Below are positions 17,629 to 26,102 of a stretch of 64,000 nucleotides of DNA, one piece after another. Positions within the stretch are counted from its first letter, which is position 1, and every line of letters begins with the position of its first letter. The DNA comes from Clostridia bacterium (GTDB taxonomy: Bacteria > Bacillota > Clostridia > Christensenellales > Borkfalkiaceae). A program made the translations under genes and the position numbers. The notes beneath the pieces were generated by a model. It was not told the DNA's origin and searched no databases. It saw only the letters and a list, made by a program, of their open reading frames with translations. Location of the stretch: positions 47,234 through 111,233 of the forward strand of contig JAFWXT010000001.1 in assembly GCA_017522945.1 (NCBI GenBank), written 5' to 3'.

Positions 17629-17746
17629 AGAAAGGCTGAGTATATTTGTATTATATACAAAAAGTAAAAGTCGCGCGGTTTAAAGTTAACCGTGGCGTGA
17701 ATTTTGAAATAATTTAACGCGATTAGTCGCATATAAGGAGAATAAT

Positions 17747-20371
17747 ATGAAATACGTTTACCAGTTTAGCGAAGGCAACGGCAAAATGCGTGAACTTCTT
17801 GGTGGCAAGGGCGCAAACTTAGCGGAAATGACTAACTTGGGTTTACCAGTTCCACAAGGTTTTACAATTTCAACCGAAGCTTGTACAAAGTATTATGAAG
17901 ACGGAAAGAGAATTAACGATGAAATCCAAGCAGAAATCATGGTTAATATTGATAAACTTGAAGAAAAGACCGGCAAAAAGTTCGGTGATCACTCAAATCC
18001 ATTATTAGTATCAGTTCGTTCGGGCGCAAGAGCGTCAATGCCTGGTATGATGGATACTATTTTAAACCTTGGTTTAAATGAAGAAGTTGTTGAAGTTCTT
18101 TCAGCTAAGTCTGGTAACCCACGTTGGGCTTGGGACTGCTACAGAAGATTCATTCAAATGTATTCAGACGTAGTTATGGAAGTTGGTAAGAAATACTTTG
18201 AAGCTCTTATCGATAAAATGAAAGAAGAAAAGGGCGTTAAACTTGACGTTGAGCTTACTGCTGAAGATTTAAAGGAATTAGCAAATCAATTTAAGGCTGA
18301 ATATAAGGCAAAAATCGGTAGCGATTTTCCATCTGATCCAAAGGAACAATTATTCGGCGCTATCAAAGCCGTATTCCGTTCATGGGATAACCCAAGAGCA
18401 AACGTTTATCGTAGAGATAACGATATTCCATACAGCTGGGGTACTGCAGTAAACGTTCAAATGATGGTTTTCGGTAACCTTGGCGAAACTTCAGGTACTG
18501 GCGTTGCATTCACTCGTGACCCTGCTACCGGCGAAAAGAAGCTTATGGGTGAATTCTTAATGAACGCTCAAGGCGAAGACGTTGTTGCCGGCGTTAGAAC
18601 ACCACAAAAGATTGCAGAAATGGCAAAGGTTATGCCAGAAGTTTTTGAAAAGTTCCAAGAAATCTGCAATATTTTAGAAAAACACTATAGAGATATGCAA
18701 GATATGGAATTTACCATTGAAGATAAGAAGTTGTTTATGCTTCAAACTCGTAATGGTAAGAGAACTGCAAAGGCTGCTTTAAAAATCGCTTGCGACTTAG
18801 TTGACGAGGGTATGATTTCTGAAGAAGAAGCAGTTTTAATGATTGATCCAAGAAACTTAGATACATTACTTCACCCACAATTCGATGCAAAGGCGCTTAA
18901 AGAAATTAAGCCTGTTGCAAGAGCTTTAGCCGCTTCACCAGGCGCTGCAGCAGGTCAAATCGTGTTTACCGCTGAAGATGCAAAGGCGTGGAACGAAGCT
19001 GGGAAAAAGGTTGTTTTAGTTCGCTTAGAAACTTCACCTGAAGATATTGAAGGTATGAAGGCTGCTCAAGGTATTTTAACAGTTCGTGGCGGTATGACTT
19101 CTCACGCAGCCGTTGTTGCAAGAGGCATGGGTACTTGTTGCGTATCTGGTTGTGATGCTATCGCAATGGAAGAAGAAAATAAAAAGTTCACTTTAGCTGG
19201 TAAAACTTACCACGAAGGCGACACTATTTCTATCGACGGTTCAACCGGTTGCATTTACGACGGTTTAGTTCCAACAGTTCCTGCAACTATTGCCGATGAA
19301 TTTGAAAGAATTATGAACCTTGCAGATAAGTTTAGAGTTTTAGGTGTTAGAACTAACGCCGATACTCCTACTGATGCAAAACGCGCACGTGAATTAGGTG
19401 CAGAAGGTATTGGCCTTTGCAGAACTGAGCACATGTTCTTTGAAGGTGACAGAATTGCAGCTATCCGTGAAATGATTTGTTCGGATACAGTTGAAGAAAG
19501 AGAAGCTGCTCTTGCTAAAATTCTTCCTATGCAACAAGGTGACTTTGAAGCTTTATACGAAGCTTTAGAAGGCAACCCAGTTACTATCCGTTTCTTAGAT
19601 CCACCACTACACGAATTCGTTCCTACTGAAGAAGCTGACATTAAAGCACTTGCTGAAACTCAAGGTAAGAGCGTTGAAAGAATTAAAGAAATTATTTCTT
19701 CACTTCACGAATTTAACCCAATGATGGGTCACCGTGGTTGCCGTTTAACAGTAACTTATCCTGAAATTGCAGCAATGCAAACAAGAGCGGTTATTCGCGC
19801 GGCTATCAACGTTAAAAACGCACATCCAGACTGGAATATCGTTCCTGAAATTATGATTCCGCTTGTTGGCGAAGTTAAAGAATTAAAATACGTTAAGAAT
19901 ATCGTTACTAAGGTTGCTGATGAAGAAATTGCAAATGCAGGTTCTTCTATTAAGTACGAAGTTGGTACTATGATTGAAATTCCACGTGCAGCTTTATTAT
20001 CTGATAAGATTGCTGAAGAAGCTGAATTCTTCTGCTTCGGTACTAACGACTTAACTCAAATGACTTTTGGTTTCTCTCGTGACGATGCAGGTAAGTTCTT
20101 AAATTCTTACTATGATACTAAGATTTATGAATTCGACCCATTCGCTAAATTAGATACCGAAGGCGTTGGTAAGTTAATTGAAATGTCTGTAATGCTTGGT
20201 AAGAAAGTTCGCCCAGAAATGCACATTGGTATTTGTGGTGAACACGGTGGCGACCCTGCATCTGTTGAATTCTGTCACTTAGCTGGTTTAACTTACGTTT
20301 CTTGCTCACCATTCAGAGTTCCAATCGCTCGTTTAGCCGCAGCTCAAGCAGCTATTAAGCACAAAAGATAA
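17747..20371 (+). CDS. ppdK: pyruvate, phosphate dikinase
   Basis: Interconverts pyruvate + ATP + Pi with phosphoenolpyruvate + AMP + PPi. In fermentative clostridia it usually runs toward pyruvate in PPi-linked glycolysis. The 874 residues show the N-terminal ATP-grasp domain (GGKGANLAEM, SVRSGARASMPGMMDT), the swivelling phosphohistidine domain with GGMTSHAAVVARGMG (catalytic histidine near 454) and the C-terminal TIM-barrel with GLCRTEHMFF and CGEHGGDPAS. All key segments are present. It is a single-gene unit with its own promoter and a strong hairpin after the stop. Confidence 0.97.
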   Translation: MKYVYQFSEGNGKMRELLGGKGANLAEMTNLGLPVPQGFTISTEACTKYYEDGKRINDEIQAEIMVNIDKLEEKTGKKFGDHSNPLLVSVRSGARASMPGMMDTILNLGLNEEVVEVLSAKSGNPRWAWDCYRRFIQMYSDVVMEVGKKYFEALIDKMKEEKGVKLDVELTAEDLKELANQFKAEYKAKIGSDFPSDPKEQLFGAIKAVFRSWDNPRANVYRRDNDIPYSWGTAVNVQMMVFGNLGETSGTGVAFTRDPATGEKKLMGEFLMNAQGEDVVAGVRTPQKIAEMAKVMPEVFEKFQEICNILEKHYRDMQDMEFTIEDKKLFMLQTRNGKRTAKAALKIACDLVDEGMISEEEAVLMIDPRNLDTLLHPQFDAKALKEIKPVARALAASPGAAAGQIVFTAEDAKAWNEAGKKVVLVRLETSPEDIEGMKAAQGILTVRGGMTSHAAVVARGMGTCCVSGCDAIAMEEENKKFTLAGKTYHEGDTISIDGSTGCIYDGLVPTVPATIADEFERIMNLADKFRVLGVRTNADTPTDAKRARELGAEGIGLCRTEHMFFEGDRIAAIREMICSDTVEEREAALAKILPMQQGDFEALYEALEGNPVTIRFLDPPLHEFVPTEEADIKALAETQGKSVERIKEIISSLHEFNPMMGHRGCRLTVTYPEIAAMQTRAVIRAAINVKNAHPDWNIVPEIMIPLVGEVKELKYVKNIVTKVADEEIANAGSSIKYEVGTMIEIPRAALLSDKIAEEAEFFCFGTNDLTQMTFGFSRDDAGKFLNSYYDTKIYEFDPFAKLDTEGVGKLIEMSVMLGKKVRPEMHIGICGEHGGDPASVEFCHLAGLTYVSCSPFRVPIARLAAAQAAIKHKR

Positions 20372-20396
20372 TTTAAAATAATACAAAAATGTTTAA

Positions 20397-20430
20397 ACAC
20401 GGGCAGTTTCCGAAAGCGAACTGCCCGTGT
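20397..20430 (+). terminator. strong hairpin after ppdK
   Basis: A perfect 12-bp stem, ACACGGGCAGTT/AACTGCCCGTGT, with a 10-nt loop. The T tail is poor (TGTAAAATTA). Confidence 0.65.
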
Positions 20431-20491
20431 TGTAAAATTAGTGATCTACGCTAAAAGATAGTTGCCATTACTATAAAGGTTATAGATAAGT

Positions 20492-22558
20492 ATGAAAACA
20501 ATTGAAGAATATATAAAAACTTTATCATTAGAAGAAAAAACAGCTCAGTTATACCAAGCCGCTGCATTTTATATAAAAGCAACCGAAGCGGAAAATACGG
20601 GTACGTTAGACGATATTTGTTTGTCTAAAGAGCAACTATATAACGTTGGATCAATTTTGAATGTATCTAATGTAAAAGAAATAAAAGAAGTTTCCAATCT
20701 TTGTGTGAGTGGTTCAACTGCAAAAATTCCACCAATGTTTATGCTCGACGTTATTCACGGATATAAAACCATTTATCCAATTCCACTTGCTATGGCAGGA
20801 ACGTTTGATGAAAGCATTGTAGAAGATTGTGCAGAAATGGCGGCAAAAGAATCGGTTGCAGGTGGATTACAAGCAACATTTGCGCCTATGGTTGATTTAG
20901 TTCGTGATGCGCGTTGGGGTAGAGTAATGGAATCTGCTGGGGAAGACCCATATCTTGGCGGTGTAATGGGCAGGGCTCAAATTCGTGGTTTTCGAAAGGG
21001 TGGATTGTGTTCTTGTGTAAAGCATTTTGCCGCATACGGGGCAGCTGAGGCAGGAAAAGAATATAATACAACCGACCTTAGTGATTATAATCTTTATAAT
21101 TTCTATCTTCGTTCGTATGAAGAATGCATGAAAGAAAAACCTGAATTAGTAATGACTTCATTTAACGCACTAAACGGAGTTCCTTTGAATGGTCGAACGG
21201 ATTTGCTTATTGATTTACTTCGTGAAAAGTGGGGCTTTGATGGTGTTGTTATTAGCGATTATAGAGCAATAACCGAAATGATAGCGCACGGTTTTGCTGA
21301 AGATGAAGAACATTGCGCTGAAATCGCGTTAAACAACGAAGTTGATATTGAAATGGTATCTCCATCGTATATGCACTATTTACCAAAACTTGTAAAAGAA
21401 GGGCGTGTTAGTGAAGAAAAAGTAGATAGAATGCTTCGCCGTGTACTTCAATTAAAGCAAAAAGCAGGGCTTTTAGAAAATCAATGCCCAAAAGCAAACG
21501 AACAAAAGGAAAATGAAATTTGCTTAAGTAGCGAGCATAGAAGTATTGTAAGAAAAGCGGCTGAAAAAAGCATCGTATTGTTAAAGAATAACGGCGTTTT
21601 ACCATTTAAAAAGACTGATGACTTTTTTGTTGTTGGCGATATGGCAAGTGAAAAGGACGTAATGGGTTCATGGCGTGCTCATGGTAAAGCAAAAGACTGT
21701 GTTTCCGTTTTAGATGGCTTAAAAAATATCTTAGGTGACACTTTGCAAACGGATGGGGATATTGCAGTTGCTTGCATTGGCGAAAAAAGCTATATGACGG
21801 GTGAGAGCGCTTCTAAAGTAGATATAAGCGTATCAAAAGCTGATGTTGATTTAGTAAAAAATTTACACGAAAAAGGCAAAAAAGTAGTAGCCGTAATTTT
21901 TGCAGGTAGACCACTCGTATTAACTGAAATTGAACCATATTGCGATGCTATATTATACGTTTGGTTTTTGGGAACGGAAAGTGGAAATGCGATTGCAAAC
22001 ATTTTATTTGGTAACGCTATGCCTTCGGCAAAATTAACGATGAGCTTTCCTCGTGCCGTTGGACAATGCCCAATTTATTATAATTATTTTAGTACGGGCA
22101 GACCTAAAAAGAAAGATGATTATCATAGAGCTGGCGATTATCTTGCTGCTTATCAAGATGAATATAATGCTCCGTTATACCCATTTGGATACGGTTTAAC
22201 GTATACGAATATAAACCTTTCTTCTTTACAAATTTCAAACACGGAAATTGAGGAAAACGGCTCGCTTACAGTAAGCGTTTTAGCGAAAAATGAAGGGGAA
22301 TATGATGGCGAAGAAGTAGTACAACTTTATGTTCAAGATAAGTTTGGTTCGCTTGTACGCCCAGTAAAAGAATTAAAAGCGTATAGAAAAATACTCTTAA
22401 AGAAAGGCGAAAGCGCGAAAATAGAGTTTGCGCTTACTGAAGAAATGCTCCGTTTTTATAAAACGAAAGATAATTTTGTATCGGAAGTTGGCGAATTTAA
22501 CGTTTTTGTTGGGTTAAACAGTAGAGATTGTTTAATGGAAACAATAAAACGCATTTAA
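20492..22558 (+). CDS. glycoside hydrolase family 3 beta-glycosidase
   Basis: A 688-residue GH3 enzyme, probably a cytoplasmic beta-glucosidase or beta-xylosidase since no signal peptide is seen. Domain order: the N-terminal barrel with IHGYKTIYPIPLAMA, RDARWGRVMESAGEDPYLGG and CVKHFAAYG; the nucleophile aspartate in GVVISDYRAI (about 259); the C-terminal sandwich with IVLLKNNGVLPF and WFLGTESGNAIA; and a fibronectin-III-like tail (about 590-680, GEEVVQLYVQD). Closest in layout to BglX. The family does not fix substrate specificity. The accessory island begins 37 bp after it. Confidence 0.92.
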   Translation: MKTIEEYIKTLSLEEKTAQLYQAAAFYIKATEAENTGTLDDICLSKEQLYNVGSILNVSNVKEIKEVSNLCVSGSTAKIPPMFMLDVIHGYKTIYPIPLAMAGTFDESIVEDCAEMAAKESVAGGLQATFAPMVDLVRDARWGRVMESAGEDPYLGGVMGRAQIRGFRKGGLCSCVKHFAAYGAAEAGKEYNTTDLSDYNLYNFYLRSYEECMKEKPELVMTSFNALNGVPLNGRTDLLIDLLREKWGFDGVVISDYRAITEMIAHGFAEDEEHCAEIALNNEVDIEMVSPSYMHYLPKLVKEGRVSEEKVDRMLRRVLQLKQKAGLLENQCPKANEQKENEICLSSEHRSIVRKAAEKSIVLLKNNGVLPFKKTDDFFVVGDMASEKDVMGSWRAHGKAKDCVSVLDGLKNILGDTLQTDGDIAVACIGEKSYMTGESASKVDISVSKADVDLVKNLHEKGKKVVAVIFAGRPLVLTEIEPYCDAILYVWFLGTESGNAIANILFGNAMPSAKLTMSFPRAVGQCPIYYNYFSTGRPKKKDDYHRAGDYLAAYQDEYNAPLYPFGYGLTYTNINLSSLQISNTEIEENGSLTVSVLAKNEGEYDGEEVVQLYVQDKFGSLVRPVKELKAYRKILLKKGESAKIEFALTEEMLRFYKTKDNFVSEVGEFNVFVGLNSRDCLMETIKRI

Positions 22559-22594
22559 TTTAGTTAAGTAAGTTTTTTAATTGACGATTAGAAG

Positions 22595-22700
22595 ATTTGA
22601 CCGTTGCTGTTTTCTTTAATTTTTCTAAGGTTTTCAATCAACTTAAAAGTGCCAAAATGGCACTAAAAATAAAAAAAGTGCCAAAATAGCACTAAAAGTT
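22595..22700 (+). repeat. 106-bp direct repeat, left copy (island boundary)
   Basis: Matches 32557-32662 at 103 of 106 positions, in the same orientation and with no indels. Each copy starts ATTTGACCGTTGCTG, ends ACTAAAAGTT and contains two AGTGCCA-AAA-TGGCACT-type palindromes. The two copies bound 10 kb of toxin-antitoxin, Fic and restriction genes. Confidence 0.9.
22648..22693 (+). promoter_or_regulatory. tandem palindromes upstream of the HTH-MNT gene
   Basis: AGTGCCA-AAA-TGGCACT (22648-22664) is perfect. AGTGCCA-AAA-TAGCACT (22677-22693) has one mismatch. They lie 29 bp apart and end 8 bp before the -35 at 22702. They are likely operators for the HTH of the adjacent antitoxin; both recur in the right direct repeat at 32610 and 32639. 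Confidence 0.6.
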
Positions 22701-22701
22701 C

Positions 22702-22730
22702 TTGATTTTTTTAATAGTAGATGATATACT
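22702..22730 (+). promoter_or_regulatory. promoter of the MNT-HepT pair
   Basis: TTGATT (22702-22707), 17 nt, TATACT (22725-22730). AGGAG follows, 7 nt before the ATG. Confidence 0.75.
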
Positions 22731-22751
22731 ATTAACAATAGGAGACATATT

Positions 22752-23222
22752 ATGAAGTTGAAAGAATTAAGAATGCTTTATAAAATTACGCAAGAACGTT
22801 GTGCGGAATATTTGGGGATTCCGTTGCGTACGTACAAGAGATACGAAAGTGACGAGACAAAAATTCCTAAAATCAAATACGACTATATTTTAAAAAGAAT
22901 GGATGAATTTAGCCCCATTGATGAAGAACACGGTTTGCTTACGATTGAAGTAATTAAAGAAGTTTGTAAGAGAATATTTGAGGAGTATCCCGTAAAATAC
23001 TGTTATTTATTTGGTTCATATGCAAAGGGAAAGGCAAAAGAAACAAGCGATATTGATTTATTAATATCAACGGAAATAACAGGATTAAAATTTTTCGGTT
23101 TGGTGGAAGCGTTAAGAACGGGGCTTAGAAAAAAAGTAGACGTGCTTAATCAAGACCAATTAAAAGATAATAATGAGTTGGTACAAGAGATATTCAATGA
23201 TGGGGTAAGGATTTATGGATAA
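22752..23222 (+). CDS. HTH-MNT nucleotidyltransferase antitoxin (MntA type)
   Basis: A 156-residue fusion of an N-terminal XRE-like helix-turn-helix (about 1-45, KITQERCAEYLGIPLRTYKRYES) with a minimal nucleotidyltransferase. The catalytic GS-x10-DxD motif is exact: FGSYAKGKAKETSDIDLLI (about 81-99). Known MntA antitoxins neutralise HepT by adding AMP units to the tyrosine of its RX4HXY motif. The extra HTH suggests the antitoxin also represses its own promoter, where two palindromes lie upstream. It overlaps the toxin gene by 8 bp, as is usual for this system. Confidence 0.88.
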   Translation: MKLKELRMLYKITQERCAEYLGIPLRTYKRYESDETKIPKIKYDYILKRMDEFSPIDEEHGLLTIEVIKEVCKRIFEEYPVKYCYLFGSYAKGKAKETSDIDLLISTEITGLKFFGLVEALRTGLRKKVDVLNQDQLKDNNELVQEIFNDGVRIYG

Positions 23223-23559
23223 CGTTAAAAATGATAAGTATTATGCAAATAAAATAATGACAGACGTGCAGTATTTGATAAAATTGACGGAAGATTATTC
23301 GTATGAAGAAATCCAAGCAAATGAAACGGTTTTGGATTCGATATTTTTTCGCTTTATTCAAATAGCAGAAAATTCAGCAAAGTTATCTAAAGAGTTAAAA
23401 ACTAGCGAGAAAAGTATTGATTGGGGTGCGATAAGTGGTTTGCGTAATAGAATAGTACACGATTACGGGCATACGGATTTGGGTATTATTTTATCTACGT
23501 TAGAAGAAGATATTCCTGAATTAAAAAAAGTGATGGAAAAATATATTGATATAAACTAA
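23215..23559 (+). CDS. HepT-family HEPN ribonuclease toxin (DUF86)
   Basis: A 114-residue all-helical HEPN protein. The catalytic RX4HXY motif is complete in RNRIVHDYG (about 83-91), containing the arginine and histidine of the RNase site and the tyrosine that MntA AMPylates. Family HepT proteins are mRNA or tRNA RNases that arrest growth when free of antitoxin. The start overlaps the end of the MNT gene, ensuring coupled translation. The remaining sequence fits a four-helix bundle. Both partners look intact. Confidence 0.9.
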   Translation: MDNVKNDKYYANKIMTDVQYLIKLTEDYSYEEIQANETVLDSIFFRFIQIAENSAKLSKELKTSEKSIDWGAISGLRNRIVHDYGHTDLGIILSTLEEDIPELKKVMEKYIDIN

Positions 23560-23767
23560 AACTTTTATAAAAGTGGTCAGATGTACCTAAGGTGTATGTT
23601 TGACTGTTGCTATTTTTAGCGATTAAATTTATAGCCTTGTAAGGATTTTTCTTTGCAAGGTTTTTTCATGCGCTTTTGGCGTTTTTTTAAAAGTGTATTT
23701 AAAGCTCGTAAATAAAAGCGTGTTTCTCCTAAAAACAAGTAATATTTACGAGAAACTTTTTATATGT
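23560..23767. other. converging intergenic segment related to the fic upstream region
   Basis: Between the convergent hepT and SLOG genes. It holds a partial echo of the island repeat (TTTGACTGTTGCT near 23599), a hairpin CCTTG-TAAGGATTTTTCTTTG-CAAGG with T run near 23634-23664 that probably terminates hepT, and a block (about 23693-23757) resembling the DNA upstream of fic, with GTGTATTTAAAGC and an operator-like inverted repeat. Confidence 0.55.
23724..23754. promoter_or_regulatory. orphan copy of the fic-type operator
   Basis: TTCTCCTAAA-N11-TTTACGAGAA matches the two operators upstream of fic (27352 and 27416) in arms and in the 11-bp spacer, with one arm mismatch. No promoter is evident at this site. 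Confidence 0.6.
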
Positions 23768-24211
23768 TTATTTTGCAATGTTTATAATACGTTTCTTTTT
23801 CCGTTTGGCATATTCTAAAGTTTTAGCAGCCCCACCCCAAGAATATTTAACGTAGGCAATAACAAGGTCGGCTTGTTCAACCATCCACTCATTTCTTTTT
23901 AAGATTGCAAACTTACGTGGAACACTTTCAATAGAAGGGAATATAACGTCGTCATAATGATTTTTAGCAAACTCTAATTTAGAATAATTTTTATCAAGAT
24001 AGGGTGTTATAAATATAAGTTCAATATCTTGAAATTCTTTTTTCAGTTCTGTTAAAGTTCGTAAACACAAACTATCAAAATCACCATACCCACCTAAGAA
24101 AAACTTACAGGTGGGATTTTTTATTATCTCGCCAACGAGAATATTTTTTAGTTGTTCTTTGATGTCGTCGTTAAACAAAAAATCGGAATGTCCGCAAAAT
24201 GTAATTATCAT
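23768..24211 (-). CDS. SLOG-family (DUF1273/YpsA-like) nucleotide-binding protein
   Basis: A 147-residue Rossmann-like protein of the SLOG superfamily. Features: MIITFCGHSDF at the N-terminus, FFLGGYGDFDSLCLRTL (glycine-rich ligand loop, about 34-50) and the late QADLVIAYVKYSWGGAAKTLEYA. SLOG proteins are thought to bind nucleotide-derived ligands and often act as sensors in defence systems. ATG at 24211 is chosen; an in-frame TTG four codons upstream is possible. It is divergent from an XRE repressor gene, with operator-like repeats between them, so the pair is probably co-regulated. Confidence 0.72.
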   Translation of the reverse strand: MIITFCGHSDFLFNDDIKEQLKNILVGEIIKNPTCKFFLGGYGDFDSLCLRTLTELKKEFQDIELIFITPYLDKNYSKLEFAKNHYDDVIFPSIESVPRKFAILKRNEWMVEQADLVIAYVKYSWGGAAKTLEYAKRKKKRIINIAK

Positions 24212-24223
24212 GCATAGCCTCAA

Positions 24224-24345
24224 TGTGTAGATTTACCTACATATTATATCAAAACATTTAGAAAAATAGCAAGCGTTTACGTAGGTTTAGCTACGTATAT
24301 TTAGAAACGTAAACTGTTAAACTTATATGTAGATATAACTGCGTA
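24224..24345. promoter_or_regulatory. three operator-like repeats between SLOG and XRE genes
   Basis: The repeats share arms of 7 bp and a 6-bp spacer. Copies are TGTGTAG-ATTTAC-CTACATA (24224-24243), TACGTAG-GTTTAG-CTACGTA (24278-24297, perfect) and TATGTAG-ATATAA-CTGCGTA (24326-24345). The first abuts the SLOG start; the third ends 13 bp before the XRE ATG and overlaps its AGGAGG. This suggests autoregulation and control of both genes by the XRE protein. Confidence 0.75.
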
Positions 24346-24358
24346 GGAGGAATGACAC

Positions 24359-24601
24359 ATGAACGTATGTGAAGCAACAGCTAAAAGAATAAACCAATTA
24401 TTAAAAGAAAAGGGGATGACTCAATACAGATTAGAACAAAAGTCGGGCATATTACACGGAAGTATGGCGTGTATTATGAATGGACGAAACAAAACGGTAA
24501 CATTGAGTACGATTTATATGTTGGCAAGAGGTTTTGATATGTCGATAATAGAGTTTCTCAATAATGAGATTTTCTTATCAGAAGATGTTGATTTTGAATA
24601 A
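24359..24601 (+). CDS. XRE-family helix-turn-helix repressor
   Basis: An 80-residue protein that is essentially one lambda-repressor-like HTH domain: TAKRINQLLKEKGMTQYRLEQKSGILHGSMACIMNGRNKTVTLSTIYMLARGFDMSIIEFL. Proteins of this length are transcriptional repressors, often dimeric. TAGGAGGAATGACAC gives a strong ribosome-binding site. It is divergent from the SLOG gene, with three matching inverted repeats in between that are the natural candidates for its binding sites. A weak hairpin with T run follows near 24612-24645. Confidence 0.88.
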   Translation: MNVCEATAKRINQLLKEKGMTQYRLEQKSGILHGSMACIMNGRNKTVTLSTIYMLARGFDMSIIEFLNNEIFLSEDVDFE

Positions 24602-24992
24602 CGATATATAGTAAAGTCGGTGGCTATTGCTATCGACTTTTCTTTTTAACTAAACTCGCAGGAAACACTTATTTAACGTAGTGTTTTGCGTTAAAACAGT
24701 TAAAATCAATATTTTTTATACTTAAAATGCTTGAAAACGTTGGCTTTTTAGCGGAATTTAAACAAATTAAGCATAACATTTGCTTATATTAGCAAAATCA
24801 ACACAAGTAACTTGCTTTTTATATTGTTTTATGTTAAAATGGTTAAAATTTGTAGGGCTATTTATTTTTTTTATTGATATTATATTCTTATTGCTCCTTG
24901 ATAATATATTAAGTACAGAAAACTAAAATAGAAGAGAGTATAAGGACGTGTAAAGCAAGAGTGAGCCAAGCCATTCGCTATACTAAAATCGA
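24602..24992. other. AT-rich intergenic stretch
   Basis: Contains a weak terminator-like stem (AGTCG/CGACT, near 24615-24639, followed by TTTTCTTTTT). The rest is AT-rich with no ORF or repeat I can support. A promoter for the AraC gene is expected near 24870-24910 but no good -35/-10 pair stands out. Confidence 0.5.
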
Positions 24993-25088
24993 TTGTATTC
25001 CAATGAATATGAAATGTGTGTGGAAAGTGACGTTCCGTTTGCTAATATTGATGCAATATTTGATGTGAAAAATAGATATATCAATTGA
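24993..25088 (+). pseudogene. possible gene remnant or 31-codon ORF
   Basis: A short frame from TTG 24993 to TGA 25086 encodes about 31 residues with protein-like composition (NEYEMCVESDVPFANIDAIF, then DVKNRYIN). It has no ribosome-binding site and is preceded by a stop. It may be the 3' end of a decayed gene upstream of the AraC regulator. No family is recognised. Confidence 0.25.
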
Positions 25089-25103
25089 GAAGGTGTGCAA
25101 TAA

Positions 25104-25859
25104 ATGGAAAAATTGAAAGTTATAGAACTTATGAATTATCATCACGCGGCGACATGGGCGAATGACTTTTACTATTATGAACCGTCGTGTAGTTTTTATC
25201 GGCTGTATTATTATTACGAGGGTGCGTCAGGTTTTGTAAAAAATTCGGAAAAGAAAGTAAAATTCAAAAATAGACATTTATATTTATTGCCTGCCTACGA
25301 TTCTCACGAGTTGTCTAAAGAGCCTCACGAGAACTTCGGTATGCGTTTTATGTATGTACATATTTCGGTTAATCGTTTTCTCGCGAGTGATATTTTGGAG
25401 TTGAATATTAAACAAGACTCAGCGGAGTTTTTTATTTTAGAGGCAATTATGAAAAGAATGGAATCAAAAGCTGAAACAGTTGCCATAATAGATCTTTTGA
25501 ATAGTCTTTTTGATGCTTTGAATATTGATTCAATGCTGTATACGGGTTCGGGGTCAAGCTTTTATAAAGTGATTAAATATATAAACGAAAACCTTTCTGG
25601 GGATTTAACAAACGATAAATTGGCGGAAATAGCCTGTTTTCAGCCGAGATATTTTATTAGGGTGTTTAAAAAACAATTTGGTACTACGCCCCATAAGTAT
25701 ATACAAAACGTACGCATAAAACACGCTGTTAATATGCTTCAAAACGGAAAAAAGATTGCGGAAATATCCCAAAGACTTGGTTTTTCTGAGGAAAAAAGTT
25801 TTTTGCGGTTTTTTAAGCAGTATAAAGGTGTTTCACCGAAAATATTTTTAGATAAGTGA
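25104..25859 (+). CDS. AraC-family transcriptional regulator
   Basis: A 251-residue regulator with an N-terminal cupin-like sensing region (about 10-110, with FKNRHLYLLPAYDSHEL) and a C-terminal double HTH (about 155-251: LAEIACFQPRYFIRVFKKQFGTTPHKYIQNVRI, then ISQRLGFSEEKSFLRFFKQYKGVSPKIFL). Such proteins usually activate neighbouring genes in response to a small ligand. GAGAAGGTG precedes the ATG. The next gene is a UroD-like protein on the same strand 243 bp away, which is probably its target. The pair has no clear link to the defence genes around it. Confidence 0.88.
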   Translation: MEKLKVIELMNYHHAATWANDFYYYEPSCSFYRLYYYYEGASGFVKNSEKKVKFKNRHLYLLPAYDSHELSKEPHENFGMRFMYVHISVNRFLASDILELNIKQDSAEFFILEAIMKRMESKAETVAIIDLLNSLFDALNIDSMLYTGSGSSFYKVIKYINENLSGDLTNDKLAEIACFQPRYFIRVFKKQFGTTPHKYIQNVRIKHAVNMLQNGKKIAEISQRLGFSEEKSFLRFFKQYKGVSPKIFLDK

Positions 25860-26102
25860 ATTTTAGATACCGTATAATGCGGTAATAGTGGTTGTTTTTC
25901 TTTCACAAGTTTGTTACAATATACACTATAAGAAGTTAAATCTTTTGCCGTTGGTAAAATCTTTGCAAAGCCTGTGAAATTTGCTTTAAAACTCGCATTT
26001 TTAAACTTCAAGTGTGTAATCCTGCGAAGTTCAAAACCCTTGCAAGCAAGTTTTTAGCTTCTTGTATTGTAACTATCAACTTAGTGTAAAGAGGAATACA
26101 TT

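Noticed and set aside
17514..17732. Minus-strand frame of 72 codons upstream of ppdK
   Set aside because: It spans the AT-rich ppdK promoter and leader, is phenylalanine- and leucine-rich as expected for random AT-rich DNA, and lacks a ribosome-binding site.
22640..22700. Possible mini-CRISPR from the repeated AGTGCCA palindromes
   Set aside because: Only two copies occur at each site, the spacing is AT-rich filler of 12 bp, and there are no spacers or cas genes. Operators explain them better.
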